A DNA stretch of 64,000 nt from Chrysophaeum taylorii (lineage: Eukaryota > Sar > Pelagophyceae > Pelagomonadales > Pelagomonadaceae). This document shows, piece after piece, positions 20,530 through 30,144 of the stretch (positions are counted from its first letter, which is position 1; each line of letters opens with the position of its first letter). The notes under the pieces were generated by a model. That model ran no database searches and had not been told where the DNA came from. It worked only from the letters and a program-made list of their open reading frames with translations. The stretch covers positions 1 to 64,000 of the forward strand of contig JAQMWT010000384.1 of the NCBI GenBank assembly GCA_029834535.1, written 5' to 3'. The translations under genes were made by a program, and so were the position numbers.

Positions 20530-21462
20530 ATGACGGCCCCGTGGTTTCGGGACGCCCAGGAACGCCTGCGGCGAGTCATCACCCCAGTGATGGAGTCATC
20601 CCTCCGAAGACGGCTAGATGTCGGGACGGGTGGCGAACGAGTGGAGATACCAGTGGAGAGTGCGGCGGATACGGCTGTCCGGCCAGAAGTGCGCACTCCA
20701 GAAAGTGAAGAGGTGGGGGCCATGACAGCCCCAGAACCTATGCCTGCAACGGTAGTCGGGGGCGAGCCAACGCCTATGCCCGTGCACGTACGAGAAGACG
20801 AGACGATCCGTACGGAAAGACGACGGTCCGACCCAGGAACTCCAGCTGCAATCCGGGAGCCGGTGACTCGAGCACCGCCGGCCCCACCTTACTCTGCGAT
20901 TGCTGGAGAAGGAAAGATAGGGGGGGATCCCGCGCTTATGCGCACCCTCCTCGAAAAAGTTGAAGAATATCGCTCTAAGATCCACTATCTCGAAGGGACG
21001 ATGGAATACGAGCGAGAAGAGTCTCAGCGCCAATACCGAGACGCTGAGCTTCAGCGTCGGACAGTTCAGCATGAACGAGCCGAGAATGAACGGCTTCGAC
21101 GAGAAATCGAAGATACGAGACGAGCTCGAGAAGAATATCCACCATCTCTCGATACTACCCTCGTCGAGCAACATCGTCGAGAGGCCGAGTTTCAGCGGCA
21201 CGAGGCCGAGAAGCTGCGGCGTGAGCTCAAAGAGGCCATACGAGTCCGAGACAAGCGACCACCATCACCTGACGTTGATCGCGCCAGACCGGAACTAGCG
21301 GACGACGCCGCGGCGACTCGTGCAGACGACCCCCGCCTCGAAAGCATCCCGAACCAATACGGCGGAGGCCCTCTGCACCTGACTTCGATCCTTCTGGCGA
21401 CGATGATGAGTTCGATGATACCATCAGCATCGATAGAGGTCCGACGGGGATGCACAGGTTGA
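20530..21462 (+). CDS. Gypsy B gag N-terminal ORF, coiled coil
   Basis: A 310-residue ORF starting MTAPWFRDAQERLRR. The first ~130 residues are Pro/Glu/Arg-rich and probably disordered. From about residue 135 to 255 there is a strong coiled coil rich in Glu, Arg and Gln (EYRSKIHYLEGTMEYEREES, then repeated RREAEFQRHEAEKLRRE). It overlaps the start of the large ORF by a few bases. Element A has a similar coiled-coil head fused to its gag. It is probably the N-terminal assembly domain of the particle protein. Confidence 0.7.
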   Translation: MTAPWFRDAQERLRRVITPVMESSLRRRLDVGTGGERVEIPVESAADTAVRPEVRTPESEEVGAMTAPEPMPATVVGGEPTPMPVHVREDETIRTERRRSDPGTPAAIREPVTRAPPAPPYSAIAGEGKIGGDPALMRTLLEKVEEYRSKIHYLEGTMEYEREESQRQYRDAELQRRTVQHERAENERLRREIEDTRRAREEYPPSLDTTLVEQHRREAEFQRHEAEKLRRELKEAIRVRDKRPPSPDVDRARPELADDAAATRADDPRLESIPNQYGGGPLHLTSILLATMMSSMIPSASIEVRRGCTG

Positions 21463-24400
21463 ACTTCCCAACAATCCAGGGCCCTATTGTCAAGACGCGT
21501 GACGAAGTACGGACGTGGTGGAACCAACTGATGCGGATCATCGAGCTAAGGCTCGACCGTCCTTCATGCGCCATGAACATGATCGGTGGCGAATATCAAC
21601 TCGCTCCCATGACTGTTTATAACAGGTGGGAAGACGAGCACAAGCCGCTATGGAAAGGGTATTTACGCGGACGTGTTTCGAAGGCGGAAATCCGTAAGCA
21701 CGACGAGGAGTACTTGGCCAAAATCGAGGAAGCACTCCTATTGCCCTGCCCTCCTCGAGCTACTACAGAGCAACTGGAGTACGAGTGGTACACGATGACG
21801 CAAGGCAACCTTCCGCTCTCCAAGTACGTCAGCAAGTGGGTCCAAAAATTTGGACTATGGCGAGCTGCTTCTAAGAACCCGGTGGAACCCGAAGCTTTTC
21901 GGATGCACTTTCTCCGAGGGTTATCGTCTGAAAAGCTCCGACACGACATTCACCTTGCGCGGATCTCGGCCCCGGACCAAACGCTAGACCAGACGTTCCA
22001 ACTTGCCTTGCAATTGGACGCGATGCCAGAGGTGGGGACGTCCAGCGACAAGCATGAAGATCCAAAAAAGACCAAAGTCCCAAAAGACAAGCCCCACCGT
22101 ACGCGTAAGGAATGGTATCAGCAGCAGCAGCTAGCAGGTTATGTCACCAGCTCTGACGCGTCAGGTCGGCTGCCGGAGAACCTCGACCCTGAGTTACGCT
22201 ATGCGTTGATGACGTGCTTGAACTGTGGGAAGCATATTTATTACGAGCACGATGATGGGGTGTGTCCTAAGCCTGGAAATCCTGATCGGAAAGCTCGCGC
22301 TGCCCGAACGTTGAATGCTGCAGGCTTCCCATCGACGGCAGAAGGACAGGCCCAATGTCGACAAGCGGTCACGGCTAATCAAGCTGCCGTGACGCAGCGC
22401 GTTCAAGCACCATTTACGCCACCCCCACAAGTCGTCTACACTGCTGCGCAGGGCACAGGTGCAGGTCCCCAACAGGTAATCGCAGCCGCTCCGCAGCAGA
22501 TGGTTCAGCAACCAGTGGTGCAGCAGCAGAGTGCATCGCGCACGCTGAGATCGGAGGACGTTGCGCAGGCACTAAACACCCTGTCGTTGCTACGCCAAGC
22601 CACCCAGTCGACACAGCAGCAGGCCAACCCCAGCCAGTGCAGTGCCGGCGCCGCCTCCCAGTGGCTCGATGTGCTTGGTGAAGATCAGGGCGGCCCTAGG
22701 CGATTCAATGGATGCACGGTGCAGAATGCGGCGCTGATTGACGGCAATGTGATCAGCGGAGACGACGAGGATGAGAGCCGTGGTGATGTAACACCAGAGG
22801 AGCACTCCTTTTGTGATGAACCCATGGAACCGCCCTCCTTTTTGGTGATCACCGAGGACGCATGGACGGCAGAAGATAGTCGGTGTGCTGAGGTGCGCAA
22901 AGTCGCGTCTATCCTCTCCAGTCAAGACGGAGGGGCGATGTCGAAAGACGAGGACCCAAGCTGGTTTACTGGTCGAGACCAATTGATGGCCATCGCTGTG
23001 GAGCCGTCATCAGACGATCTTGCCGCTGGCTCCGCTGCATGCCCGAGCATTAGCTCTGATTTCGATGAGTTCTGCCCGCAGACAGCGATGAATACAGCTA
23101 GTCATCCCGATCATCGTGAGAACAAAGCAGTGACATACGACGGGACGAAGTTGACATGTTTGACGTATATCCCTGTCGCCGTTGTGTCTCAGGATGGTGC
23201 ATCTTATTCGGTCCTTGCAGCTGGGCTGGATGGTATGGCTGACTCGCTATACATCGATCACGTGCTTTACAACAAGCTCAGACGCGAGAATAAGATCATT
23301 TATCGCCAGGCGCAGCCCTCTACTCGCACTCTTAGCGGATCAGGTGGTTCGGGAGCGGCTATTCGCGAATGGATTATCTTGCGCGTTTCTATGACGCCTG
23401 GAACTTCCACTCTGTTGATGTTTTTTGTGGGGCAGACGAATGGGCAGCTACGACTAGGAGCGCGAGAATTACGACTTTTGGGTTCTATCATGGATTACGC
23501 TTCCGAGTTGGCCATTTTCCGTCGCTCTGAAGTCACCATTGGAGTTCTGAAAAGTAGAGATCCCGATGCGCTTCAGGACCACCAGGGCATTGTCCTCTTC
23601 AACGAAGCGTTCGATGCGACTCCAACAGTGGTTCCTATGTTCCCGACGGCGAAGCTCGCCATACACGACGGGAACCAGAAGCAGTGGCAGCCATTTGCTA
23701 CTCCTTGGCGGTATGATAGCTTGCTTCGGTCCATCCAGGCTAGAGCCGAGCACCATCGCACTGACCCAGAGCATCCTCCGCTAGACGCGCATGGTTGTGA
23801 GATTTCTGCGGGTACGGGCGGACAAAGTCAGGTTTCCCGTGAGGATCCCACCGTCGTCCCTCACTTCGCGTTTGTGACTAAGACCCACTATCTCGCACCC
23901 GGCCATCCTTATGTGCTGGAGCTTGTCTGTGACGCGCCACTGATGAGAGGTCAGGCCTACCGCCCTCATCGCTCGCTCTACCCTGATTTGCGTGTGATAC
24001 CAAACTCTTTGTCGTCATATTGCTTCAACGAGCCGAACGAAGTTTACGTGGCTGTGGAGCATGTTGGCACAGGACCTATTGGACTCGACCCTGAGGTACC
24101 CATGATCGAGGGAGAGATCATACCACATGAAGGTTGCGTCAAAGTACAGCTGGAAACCGCTGAAGAGGACACAAGAGTCTGTTTTGCGACTGCTTCAGCT
24201 GACGAAGATGAGACGGAAGTCAAGGAGGAGGTCTTAGCTGTGAGACCCCCTCCTGAACCTCCTCCAGAAGAAGGAACAAAAAAAATGTCGAAGGAAGAAG
24301 CCACGACTCAGGAGCTGATTGCTAGGCATGCTTCTTTGGTTTGGATTCCAATCACCTATATCAGCGTCGTCGTTTATTTCGCCGGCGCTGGTGGATCGAG

Positions 24401-25652
24401 TTTGGGGATCCAACGATGCAATGAGATCTATGGAACCTCTTTTCGCATTGTGTTGGCTTTGGACTCATGTCCACAAGCGCGAGCTGTTTTCCAGCTCAAC
24501 TTTCCTAAGATCCCGCACGTGCTTCATGACCTGGGGGAATCTCATCGTCGTACGTACGATGTGGTCTTGTCATACCTACATAAGGATAATTGGAGACATT
24601 CGTACTTCCACGCCAGTCCTCCTTGTATTTGTGGCTCGACCGCGAACCTGCACTACAGGGACGCGCGCAAGGGTGCTGCCATCACCTCGTGGGCTCTGCG
24701 TCATTTCCGCAATGCACCTCACGTGACTGGACGATGGACGTTGGAGCAGGAGCCATCCGTGGTTCCCTTTATCCATCACAAGTTCTACATTCCGCGTGTG
24801 GTTGACTTTTACAGTATCACCCCGGAATTGCTGTGTTCGCGCACGCGCCTACTTGGCAGCAATGTGCGCTTGTCATTGCCACTACTGATGCGAGTGCCAC
24901 CCAATTTGCAGGACCGTTTCGGGCCAGCGTTAGGCTTTCCGAGTGGTCACCCTCTGATTGTGGTGAACAGTTTTTCATCTACGCGACCAGCCATCGGCCC
25001 CACTTTCACGGTGACGCGCAATAAGTTGCAGATGGGCCCTCACTTTTCCAATGTGCGACCACTGTCCGTGGAAATGCATCAGGAGATCATGACCGTCCCC
25101 ACGAAGTGGAAATGGGGTAGCATTTCGCAATCAGCGGCTATGAAGATGCTGGGGAGCATGGTACCTCCTGCGACTATGATGCGCATCGCACTCGCAGTGC
25201 ATAATTCTTTTGATCATGTGATTCGCAATCAGGGTCAACTACGGAATATCACTACCGCGACGATGGCCAATCCCGATTACCGTTTTCTACGGTTTTCATC
25301 TTTTGCTATCGACTCGCGTATTCCCACGCTCGACCCTGACACCCGATGTGTGTCATGGATCCATCAAGACGACCTCTACTCCAGCCAAACTTCAAACGTC
25401 ACCGCTGTTCCCACCGCCACCCCACCACCCCCGTTGGTTGTATCGCCTGGGACGGCTCAATCTTTTTCCGGGGGCACCGTCGCCACTGCTGTGATGCAGA
25501 GCAACCAAGTCTCTACGACCGCTGAAGAGGAAGGCACATTGAAGGAGCGACCAGCGTATTTCAAGACGTACGCAGTTCCGTGGGCGGACGCGCCTAACGA
25601 CGAACATGGTTATCCTGTACCAGTGGTGCCTCCTCATTTAGCTGATCAATAG
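21450..25652 (+). CDS. Gypsy B polyprotein: capsid, zinc finger, protease and DNA methyltransferase
   Basis: A 1400-residue open frame. Residues ~1-200 form a Gypsy-type capsid (EYEWYTMTQGNLPLSKYVSK, FRMHFLRGLSSEKLR). A zinc finger starts at C256 (CLNCGKH...DDGVC). Residues ~315-400 are Gln/Ala-rich. A retropepsin-like domain follows, with active-site LDGMADSLYI at about 592-601 and LGARELRLLGSIMDY near 670. The cytosine-C5 DNMT domain spans about 965-1260: FAGAGG at 977-982, SPPC ending at Cys1059, LEQEP at 1098-1102, and a C-terminal Val-Pro-Pro block near 1238-1240. The tail (~1300-1400) is Pro/Thr-rich and leads to RT. The DNMT lying between protease and RT is the unusual part. Confidence 0.9.
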   Translation: MHRLNFPTIQGPIVKTRDEVRTWWNQLMRIIELRLDRPSCAMNMIGGEYQLAPMTVYNRWEDEHKPLWKGYLRGRVSKAEIRKHDEEYLAKIEEALLLPCPPRATTEQLEYEWYTMTQGNLPLSKYVSKWVQKFGLWRAASKNPVEPEAFRMHFLRGLSSEKLRHDIHLARISAPDQTLDQTFQLALQLDAMPEVGTSSDKHEDPKKTKVPKDKPHRTRKEWYQQQQLAGYVTSSDASGRLPENLDPELRYALMTCLNCGKHIYYEHDDGVCPKPGNPDRKARAARTLNAAGFPSTAEGQAQCRQAVTANQAAVTQRVQAPFTPPPQVVYTAAQGTGAGPQQVIAAAPQQMVQQPVVQQQSASRTLRSEDVAQALNTLSLLRQATQSTQQQANPSQCSAGAASQWLDVLGEDQGGPRRFNGCTVQNAALIDGNVISGDDEDESRGDVTPEEHSFCDEPMEPPSFLVITEDAWTAEDSRCAEVRKVASILSSQDGGAMSKDEDPSWFTGRDQLMAIAVEPSSDDLAAGSAACPSISSDFDEFCPQTAMNTASHPDHRENKAVTYDGTKLTCLTYIPVAVVSQDGASYSVLAAGLDGMADSLYIDHVLYNKLRRENKIIYRQAQPSTRTLSGSGGSGAAIREWIILRVSMTPGTSTLLMFFVGQTNGQLRLGARELRLLGSIMDYASELAIFRRSEVTIGVLKSRDPDALQDHQGIVLFNEAFDATPTVVPMFPTAKLAIHDGNQKQWQPFATPWRYDSLLRSIQARAEHHRTDPEHPPLDAHGCEISAGTGGQSQVSREDPTVVPHFAFVTKTHYLAPGHPYVLELVCDAPLMRGQAYRPHRSLYPDLRVIPNSLSSYCFNEPNEVYVAVEHVGTGPIGLDPEVPMIEGEIIPHEGCVKVQLETAEEDTRVCFATASADEDETEVKEEVLAVRPPPEPPPEEGTKKMSKEEATTQELIARHASLVWIPITYISVVVYFAGAGGSSLGIQRCNEIYGTSFRIVLALDSCPQARAVFQLNFPKIPHVLHDLGESHRRTYDVVLSYLHKDNWRHSYFHASPPCICGSTANLHYRDARKGAAITSWALRHFRNAPHVTGRWTLEQEPSVVPFIHHKFYIPRVVDFYSITPELLCSRTRLLGSNVRLSLPLLMRVPPNLQDRFGPALGFPSGHPLIVVNSFSSTRPAIGPTFTVTRNKLQMGPHFSNVRPLSVEMHQEIMTVPTKWKWGSISQSAAMKMLGSMVPPATMMRIALAVHNSFDHVIRNQGQLRNITTATMANPDYRFLRFSSFAIDSRIPTLDPDTRCVSWIHQDDLYSSQTSNVTAVPTATPPPPLVVSPGTAQSFSGGTVATAVMQSNQVSTTAEEEGTLKERPAYFKTYAVPWADAPNDEHGYPVPVVPPHLADQ
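24330..25230 (+). other. Cytosine-C5 DNA methyltransferase domain inside Gypsy B
   Basis: Seen directly: motif I as VVVYFAGAGGSSLGIQ, an acidic residue near motif II (LALDS), motif IV as HASPPC with the catalytic Cys, motif VI-like LEQEPSVV, SRTRLLG near motif VIII, a target-recognition stretch, and motif IX/X as RPLSVEMHQEIM...LGSMVPPATMMRIAL. Known of the family: these proteins transfer a methyl group from SAM to cytosine C5. Inference: the element may methylate its own or host DNA. I did not see a chromatin-reading domain next to it, so targeting would have to come from the integrase/particle or from the DNMT itself. No specificity can be read off. Confidence 0.88.
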
Positions 25653-26659
25653 AGCATGCAAGTCATCCCTCCGACCGTCGCGCAGGTCGAAGAGGTGATG
25701 GCTGCGCTGGGCATTACAGACCATCCCGCTTTAAATGAGGATGAAAAACGGATGATGCGACACTTGCTTTCCTACTCGTGGCATTCTTTGATGACGTGAT
25801 GAGACCCGTTGATTCGCCTGATGTCACCCTCCGGTTCAAAGAGGACAATCCGAGCCCGATTAAGTTGTCGCCGTGTCGGTTGTCAAAGGAGAAGATCGAG
25901 TGCTTGAGACTTCAAATCGAGGAATGGAGCCGAGACGGAGTTGTCCGTCCCGCAAACTCTCCTTGGGGTTTTCCTATCCTGATGCTGCCTAAGAAAGGGC
26001 CTGAGCCAGGCACTTCCAACGCTGACAGAGCGGCTGTCGACCTGCGGCGCCTCAACAAATTGCTCAAGGATGACAGTTGGCCGAGCGTGAGCATGACCGA
26101 CGCGTTGATGTTTCTCACCGACAAGTTCCGTCGTTCTAGCATGGACATCCGATGGGGTTACCACAATTTGCGATTGTCAGCGGACGCGCAGGATGTAGTG
26201 ACCTTCACTAGTCCTTTGGGAGCATTCAGCTATATGCGTTGTTTACCTTTGGGAGTCAAGCCTGCTGGCAGCCTGTTCTGCAAGCAACTCAACACCGATC
26301 TGTCGAAGTGGTTGTACCGTGACCTAGTGGCTTATATCGACGACATTTTGGCTGGGCATGCAGACACTAAGAGTCATTTGCAATGCCTTGTTCAAGGCAT
26401 TCCCCACTTGGCGTCGAAAGGGTATAGCGGCAAGGTTAAGAAGATCCACTTCATGAAGGAGGTCATTGAGTTCTCGGGGCATTTGTCTACCCCGAATGGA
26501 CTTCTCCCGTCACCAAGATCGATGGAGGCCATCCGGCATATGCCAATCCCTGGTACTTTGTCAGATGCTGATCCCAAAAAGCAAGTCCGCTCCTTCCTTG
26601 GGATGGGGAGTTTTGTCGTCGTTATGTGCGCAATTTCGCGCGAGTCGCGGAGCCGTTAA
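25653..26659 (+). CDS. Gypsy B reverse transcriptase
   Basis: RT motifs in order: LRLQIEEWSRDGVVRPANSP with WGFPILMLPKKG, VDLRRLNKLL, SSMDIRWGYHNLRL, FTSPLGAFSYMRCLPLGVKP, the catalytic box AYIDDILAGH, and VIEFSGHLST with thumb residues after it. This is a typical Ty3/Gypsy RT. The equivalent start of RT in A(+) is at 30505-30877. The annotated frame with an ATG opens at 25778; the preceding bases are part of the same region by similarity to A(+). Confidence 0.88.
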
Positions 26660-28917
26660 GACAGTTGACTTTGCCAGATGTTAAGTTCGAGTGGACGAAA
26701 GAGTGTCAAGAGGCCTGGGATGCCATCATCGAAGCTATTGTTACTTCTAAGGGCATTTACCATCCGGACTACTCATTGCCGTTCTACATTCGGACAGATG
26801 CATCTGCGCATGGATTAGGCGCTTACTTGTTTCAGAAAGTGCCAGTCGTTGGTGACGATGGAAAAGAACGGGTGGAGGAGAGAGTTATTGAGTACTGGAG
26901 TCGAACTGTGCCCAAATCGATGAGGAAATATGATCCTCGGCGCCTGGAACTCCTGGCAGTGCTCGCAGCTCTTGAGAACGTTCGGTTTTACATCGAGGGT
27001 CACAGCACCAAGTTAGAGACGGATCACCGTAATCTGACGTTTCTTCGAAATTACAATCATTCTTCCGGACAGTTAGCGCGATGGGCCATGCGGCTTGCTG
27101 CCTTTGATAGGGAGCTCGGATACAAGCCTGGGAATTCCCCGGGCATGCGCATCCCTGATTGCCTGTCGCGCAATCCAATCGACAAGTTAATCGAGCAGGA
27201 CGAAGACGGAGAACCGATCAATGAAGCGTATCTGATCTTCCAGGAGATCCCCACCGATGTTCCGGGCACAGCGTGCTTCACCTTCTCATCAGTGACGATG
27301 TCTCTGTTGGCAGACAGGGAGTATACTGCAGCTCTAGCAGCAGTTAGTACGCGTCGGAGCGCGCCGCCGCCTCAATTTGCGTACGAAGCCGAACCGGTAG
27401 ACCCCGTTGAACGGCTCCCTTTTGCTGATCAAGCTGAGGATGAGATCACGCTCGAGGAGATAGCTAAAGAACAGATGGAAGACAAGACTTGCACGCAGAT
27501 CCGTCAGAGCCTCGATTCGGAGCAGAAGGATCCACGCGATAAGCCACCCCTGCCGTACGAGATCGAGGACAACGTCTTGTACAAAGTTGACGAGTCAGAA
27601 TCTCGACGTCTGATTGTGGTCCCACAGTCGATGCAGGAGCGTGTGATCACCATGCACCATCGAGGGCTGTTCGGAGGCCATGTGGGACGAGATTCGACAG
27701 CGAGCCAGATTTTGGAGCGATACTGGTGGCCCAACGTCATATCGTCGGTCACCGACTTCATCAAGGCCTGCATCATCTGTCAGAAAGTTCGATCCACTGT
27801 GCCGAAGCGCTATGGCCTCCTTTGCCAACCGAATCGCATTGGTGATTGCTATGTCCTAGGAATGGATCTCTTTGGACCACTGAGAGGAGCCGACTTGCAC
27901 ACGTATATCCTCGCGATGTACGATGCTGCGTCGCATTTTCTCAAGCTGGCGTTGATAAATACCAAGCATGACTACGCGATCTTGAATGCATTTGTTGACA
28001 AGATTGTCCTCGAGGGATGTCTCCCGCGGTGTATAGTTACGGATAATGGTAGTGAGTTCGCGAACAAGTTGTTCCGGACGTTCGTTCGTCAATTCAACGT
28101 TCGATACCGCACGACCATTCCTTATCACCCACAGAGTAATCATACCGAGCGAGTCAATCGGTTCATCAAGGCCTTCCTCCGGGCCGCGATGGATGAGCAG
28201 CGCCAAACGGACTGGTATATTTTTGTCCAGTACGTGGCTTTCATGTACAACCGGATGTACATCCCCGGAACGAAGATCTCGCCGTTTATGATGCGTACCG
28301 GCAAGCAACCCCTGTTACCGCCTGATTATAACATCTTGGGCGAACAGCGTGGTCTGCCTCAATCGCGTCAACAGATCCTGACGGATTTTAAGCACAAGTT
28401 CGAATTTTACAGTCAACTCGTCGTTCGGGCACATCAAAAGGCCCAGGAGACTCAGAAGATAAACTACGACTCCCATCAGATCGACATCCAGTTCTCTCCT
28501 GGCGATTATGTCTTGCGTTTTGTGCCTAAGACGCGTCACAAGTTGCGGCCTATTTGGCGTGGCCCATATATTGTTACCAAGAAGAAGTCTCCAGTCGTTT
28601 ACGAAATTAAAGACGTGCACGACGACAATGCCGAACCCGTTGTGGTATCCGTGCAGCAGATTGTGCCTTTGAAAGTGCCGATAATCGACACCTCTTCGGC
28701 CCCCCTGCACACGCCTTCAGACCGCGACCGCTTTAAGCACGGCAAATTTGTCATTTTTCGGGTCAAAGCACGAGGTAATGCGTGGAAGAAACGTATCTAT
28801 GTTGCCGAGGTCTATGAAGACTATGATCACGACAATGATACTGTGGCATTACACTATTATACTGATCTAGGTTCACGCGATACCCCGTGTTTTCGACCCT
28901 ACCAAGCCTCTAACTGA
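26626..28917 (+). CDS. Gypsy B RNase H and integrase
   Basis: A 763-residue ORF. RNase H: FYIRTDASAHGLGAYLFQ, RRLELLAVLAAL, and LETDHRNLTFL. Integrase zinc domain: MHHRGLFGGHVGRD...CIICQKVRS (H-H-C-C). Integrase core: the Asp in VLGMDLFGPL, the Asp in IVTDNGSEF, and the Glu in HPQSNHTERVNRF make the D-D-E triad. The C-terminal part has a GPY/F-type motif (IWRGPYIVTKKK). No chromodomain is evident after it. The order RT-RNase H-integrase defines Ty3/Gypsy. Confidence 0.92.
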   Translation: MRNFARVAEPLRQLTLPDVKFEWTKECQEAWDAIIEAIVTSKGIYHPDYSLPFYIRTDASAHGLGAYLFQKVPVVGDDGKERVEERVIEYWSRTVPKSMRKYDPRRLELLAVLAALENVRFYIEGHSTKLETDHRNLTFLRNYNHSSGQLARWAMRLAAFDRELGYKPGNSPGMRIPDCLSRNPIDKLIEQDEDGEPINEAYLIFQEIPTDVPGTACFTFSSVTMSLLADREYTAALAAVSTRRSAPPPQFAYEAEPVDPVERLPFADQAEDEITLEEIAKEQMEDKTCTQIRQSLDSEQKDPRDKPPLPYEIEDNVLYKVDESESRRLIVVPQSMQERVITMHHRGLFGGHVGRDSTASQILERYWWPNVISSVTDFIKACIICQKVRSTVPKRYGLLCQPNRIGDCYVLGMDLFGPLRGADLHTYILAMYDAASHFLKLALINTKHDYAILNAFVDKIVLEGCLPRCIVTDNGSEFANKLFRTFVRQFNVRYRTTIPYHPQSNHTERVNRFIKAFLRAAMDEQRQTDWYIFVQYVAFMYNRMYIPGTKISPFMMRTGKQPLLPPDYNILGEQRGLPQSRQQILTDFKHKFEFYSQLVVRAHQKAQETQKINYDSHQIDIQFSPGDYVLRFVPKTRHKLRPIWRGPYIVTKKKSPVVYEIKDVHDDNAEPVVVSVQQIVPLKVPIIDTSSAPLHTPSDRDRFKHGKFVIFRVKARGNAWKKRIYVAEVYEDYDHDNDTVALHYYTDLGSRDTPCFRPYQASN

Positions 28918-29169
28918 GCGACAACTAAGACCAGAATACAAAGACCGTGACGGATGCAGTTTCACTCGTTTTCGAGCGAACATGGATGGCTGTGAGCCTT
29001 GTGTCGACGATTTCCGCCCTGAGGAGATCGATACCCTTGTCACCAACTTCAGCCTCCACAGCAACAAAGTCCCTACGGACATCGCTGAACGCGCTTATCG
29101 TCTCATTCGTGAGCGCGACCTTCGTCACCCTTGAAGTCGAGGACGACTTCACCTTAAGTAGGGGGCTCC
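28918..29169 (+). other. Gypsy B 3' noncoding stretch with purine tract
   Basis: About 250 bp after the integrase ORF with no supported gene. It ends in AAGTAGGGGGCTCC directly before the 3' LTR, which serves as the likely polypurine tract priming second-strand synthesis. Confidence 0.7.
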
Positions 29170-29522
29170 TGTGGCGGTAATAACCATCCCCCACTTATGT
29201 GCCTGTTACCTGCCTGTTACCTTGAATTTGGCGGTGTCATGCTTGACACCCACACCTGCTTCTCCAAGGATACTCCTGTACCGAGGACCTGTGTTGCTCT
29301 TGCCGATCTAGCATATCTTGCTGGATCTCCCATTGGAATCTATCGATTCTCGCTGGTTCCTTGAAATTACCCTCAATTGAATGTTCGACAGCATGGCGTG
29401 AGCGGAGTGTGAGCGCTTGGTTGGACGTGTGGTGGAACCACCCGTGGTTCAGGACAGTTGAGCGGTCACGTTGTGACCGACGGTTAGGCGAAGAGGGGCG
29501 GGTGAGCTGAGTTTCCACCACA
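29170..29522 (+). repeat. Gypsy B 3' LTR
   Basis: 353 bp, nearly identical to 19708-20068. The shorter C-run explains the 8-bp length difference. It is flanked by GTACG at 29523-29527. Confidence 0.95.
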
Positions 29523-29527
29523 GTACG

Positions 29528-30123
29528 TCGTCAATTTTCATGATATCACACCTACTCTGATGAGCTCTCGCGTGCGATTGTTGGTTTCCAGTCACCCACT
29601 TCACTTGCACGAGGCTCCGAAGACATGTGTGAACATGCAACAAAAATTTGCTGCAGCTTTAGGTTATGCTCATGAACGCCGCCTTCTCCAGCTGAATAAT
29701 CTTGGCTCGTCCCGAGAAGCAACAGATACGGCTTGCACCGTTACGCGGGTTCCTCTTCGTTTGGGACCGCATCGCTCGGACACTCAGCCTTTGACTCTCA
29801 AGATGACGGCCGAGTTGCTCACGATGCCGGTGGATCATGATTGGGCTAGCTTGTCTAAGACAGATTCGTTCAAACATTTAGCGTCTGTCGTCCCTCCAGA
29901 TACTCTTGCGATTTTAGCAGTCGATCTGCACAACTCCGTGACCAGAGGTTTCCGCCAAAGTGGCGAATTCCTGCCGACTGCGTTGAGCCCGACAGATCGA
30001 TCCTTTGAGCAGTATTTACTAATCTCCGACACCACCTTTCGTCACGTAGAGATTCCGCTGTTAACTACGCGTACTCGTGTCGTTAAGTGGGTGTCAAAAG
30101 ATGATCTCCAGGATCCCACTTAA
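29528..30123 (+). pseudogene. Gypsy A(+) DNMT domain, second half
   Basis: The sequence after the B insertion continues the A DNMT. DITPTLMSSRVRLL parallels SITPELLCSRTRLL of element B. The C-terminal motif block reads PLTLKMTAELLTMP...LASVVPPDTLAIL, equivalent to the conserved motif IX/X end of cytosine methyltransferases. The overall identity to B is low but the motifs are kept, so A and B carry diverged versions of one captured gene or of related captures. Confidence 0.78.
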
Positions 30124-30144
30124 TGGGAACCGCCCGAAGTTCCT

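Larger units (their letters stand above)
19708..29522 (+). mobile_element. Ty3/Gypsy element B with DNMT domain, young and nearly whole
   Basis: A 9.8-kb element with two LTRs (361 and 353 bp). Apart from the length of one C-run they differ by about two substitutions, so the insertion is recent. Inside, in order, are leader, a coiled-coil gag ORF, a 1400-residue ORF with capsid, zinc finger, protease and DNMT, then RT, RNase H, integrase with GPY/F motif, and a purine-rich tract. It is inserted in the DNMT of its relative A(+). It looks nearly whole, with about two or three interruptions between ORFs that may be breaks or family-type read-through sites. Confidence 0.93.

Noticed and set aside
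24330-25230. Bacterial restriction-modification methyltransferase or bacterial contamination
   Set aside because: The DNMT is in one frame with a Gypsy capsid and protease, is flanked by LTRs, and sits in a eukaryotic repeat cluster. No restriction enzyme gene is near.
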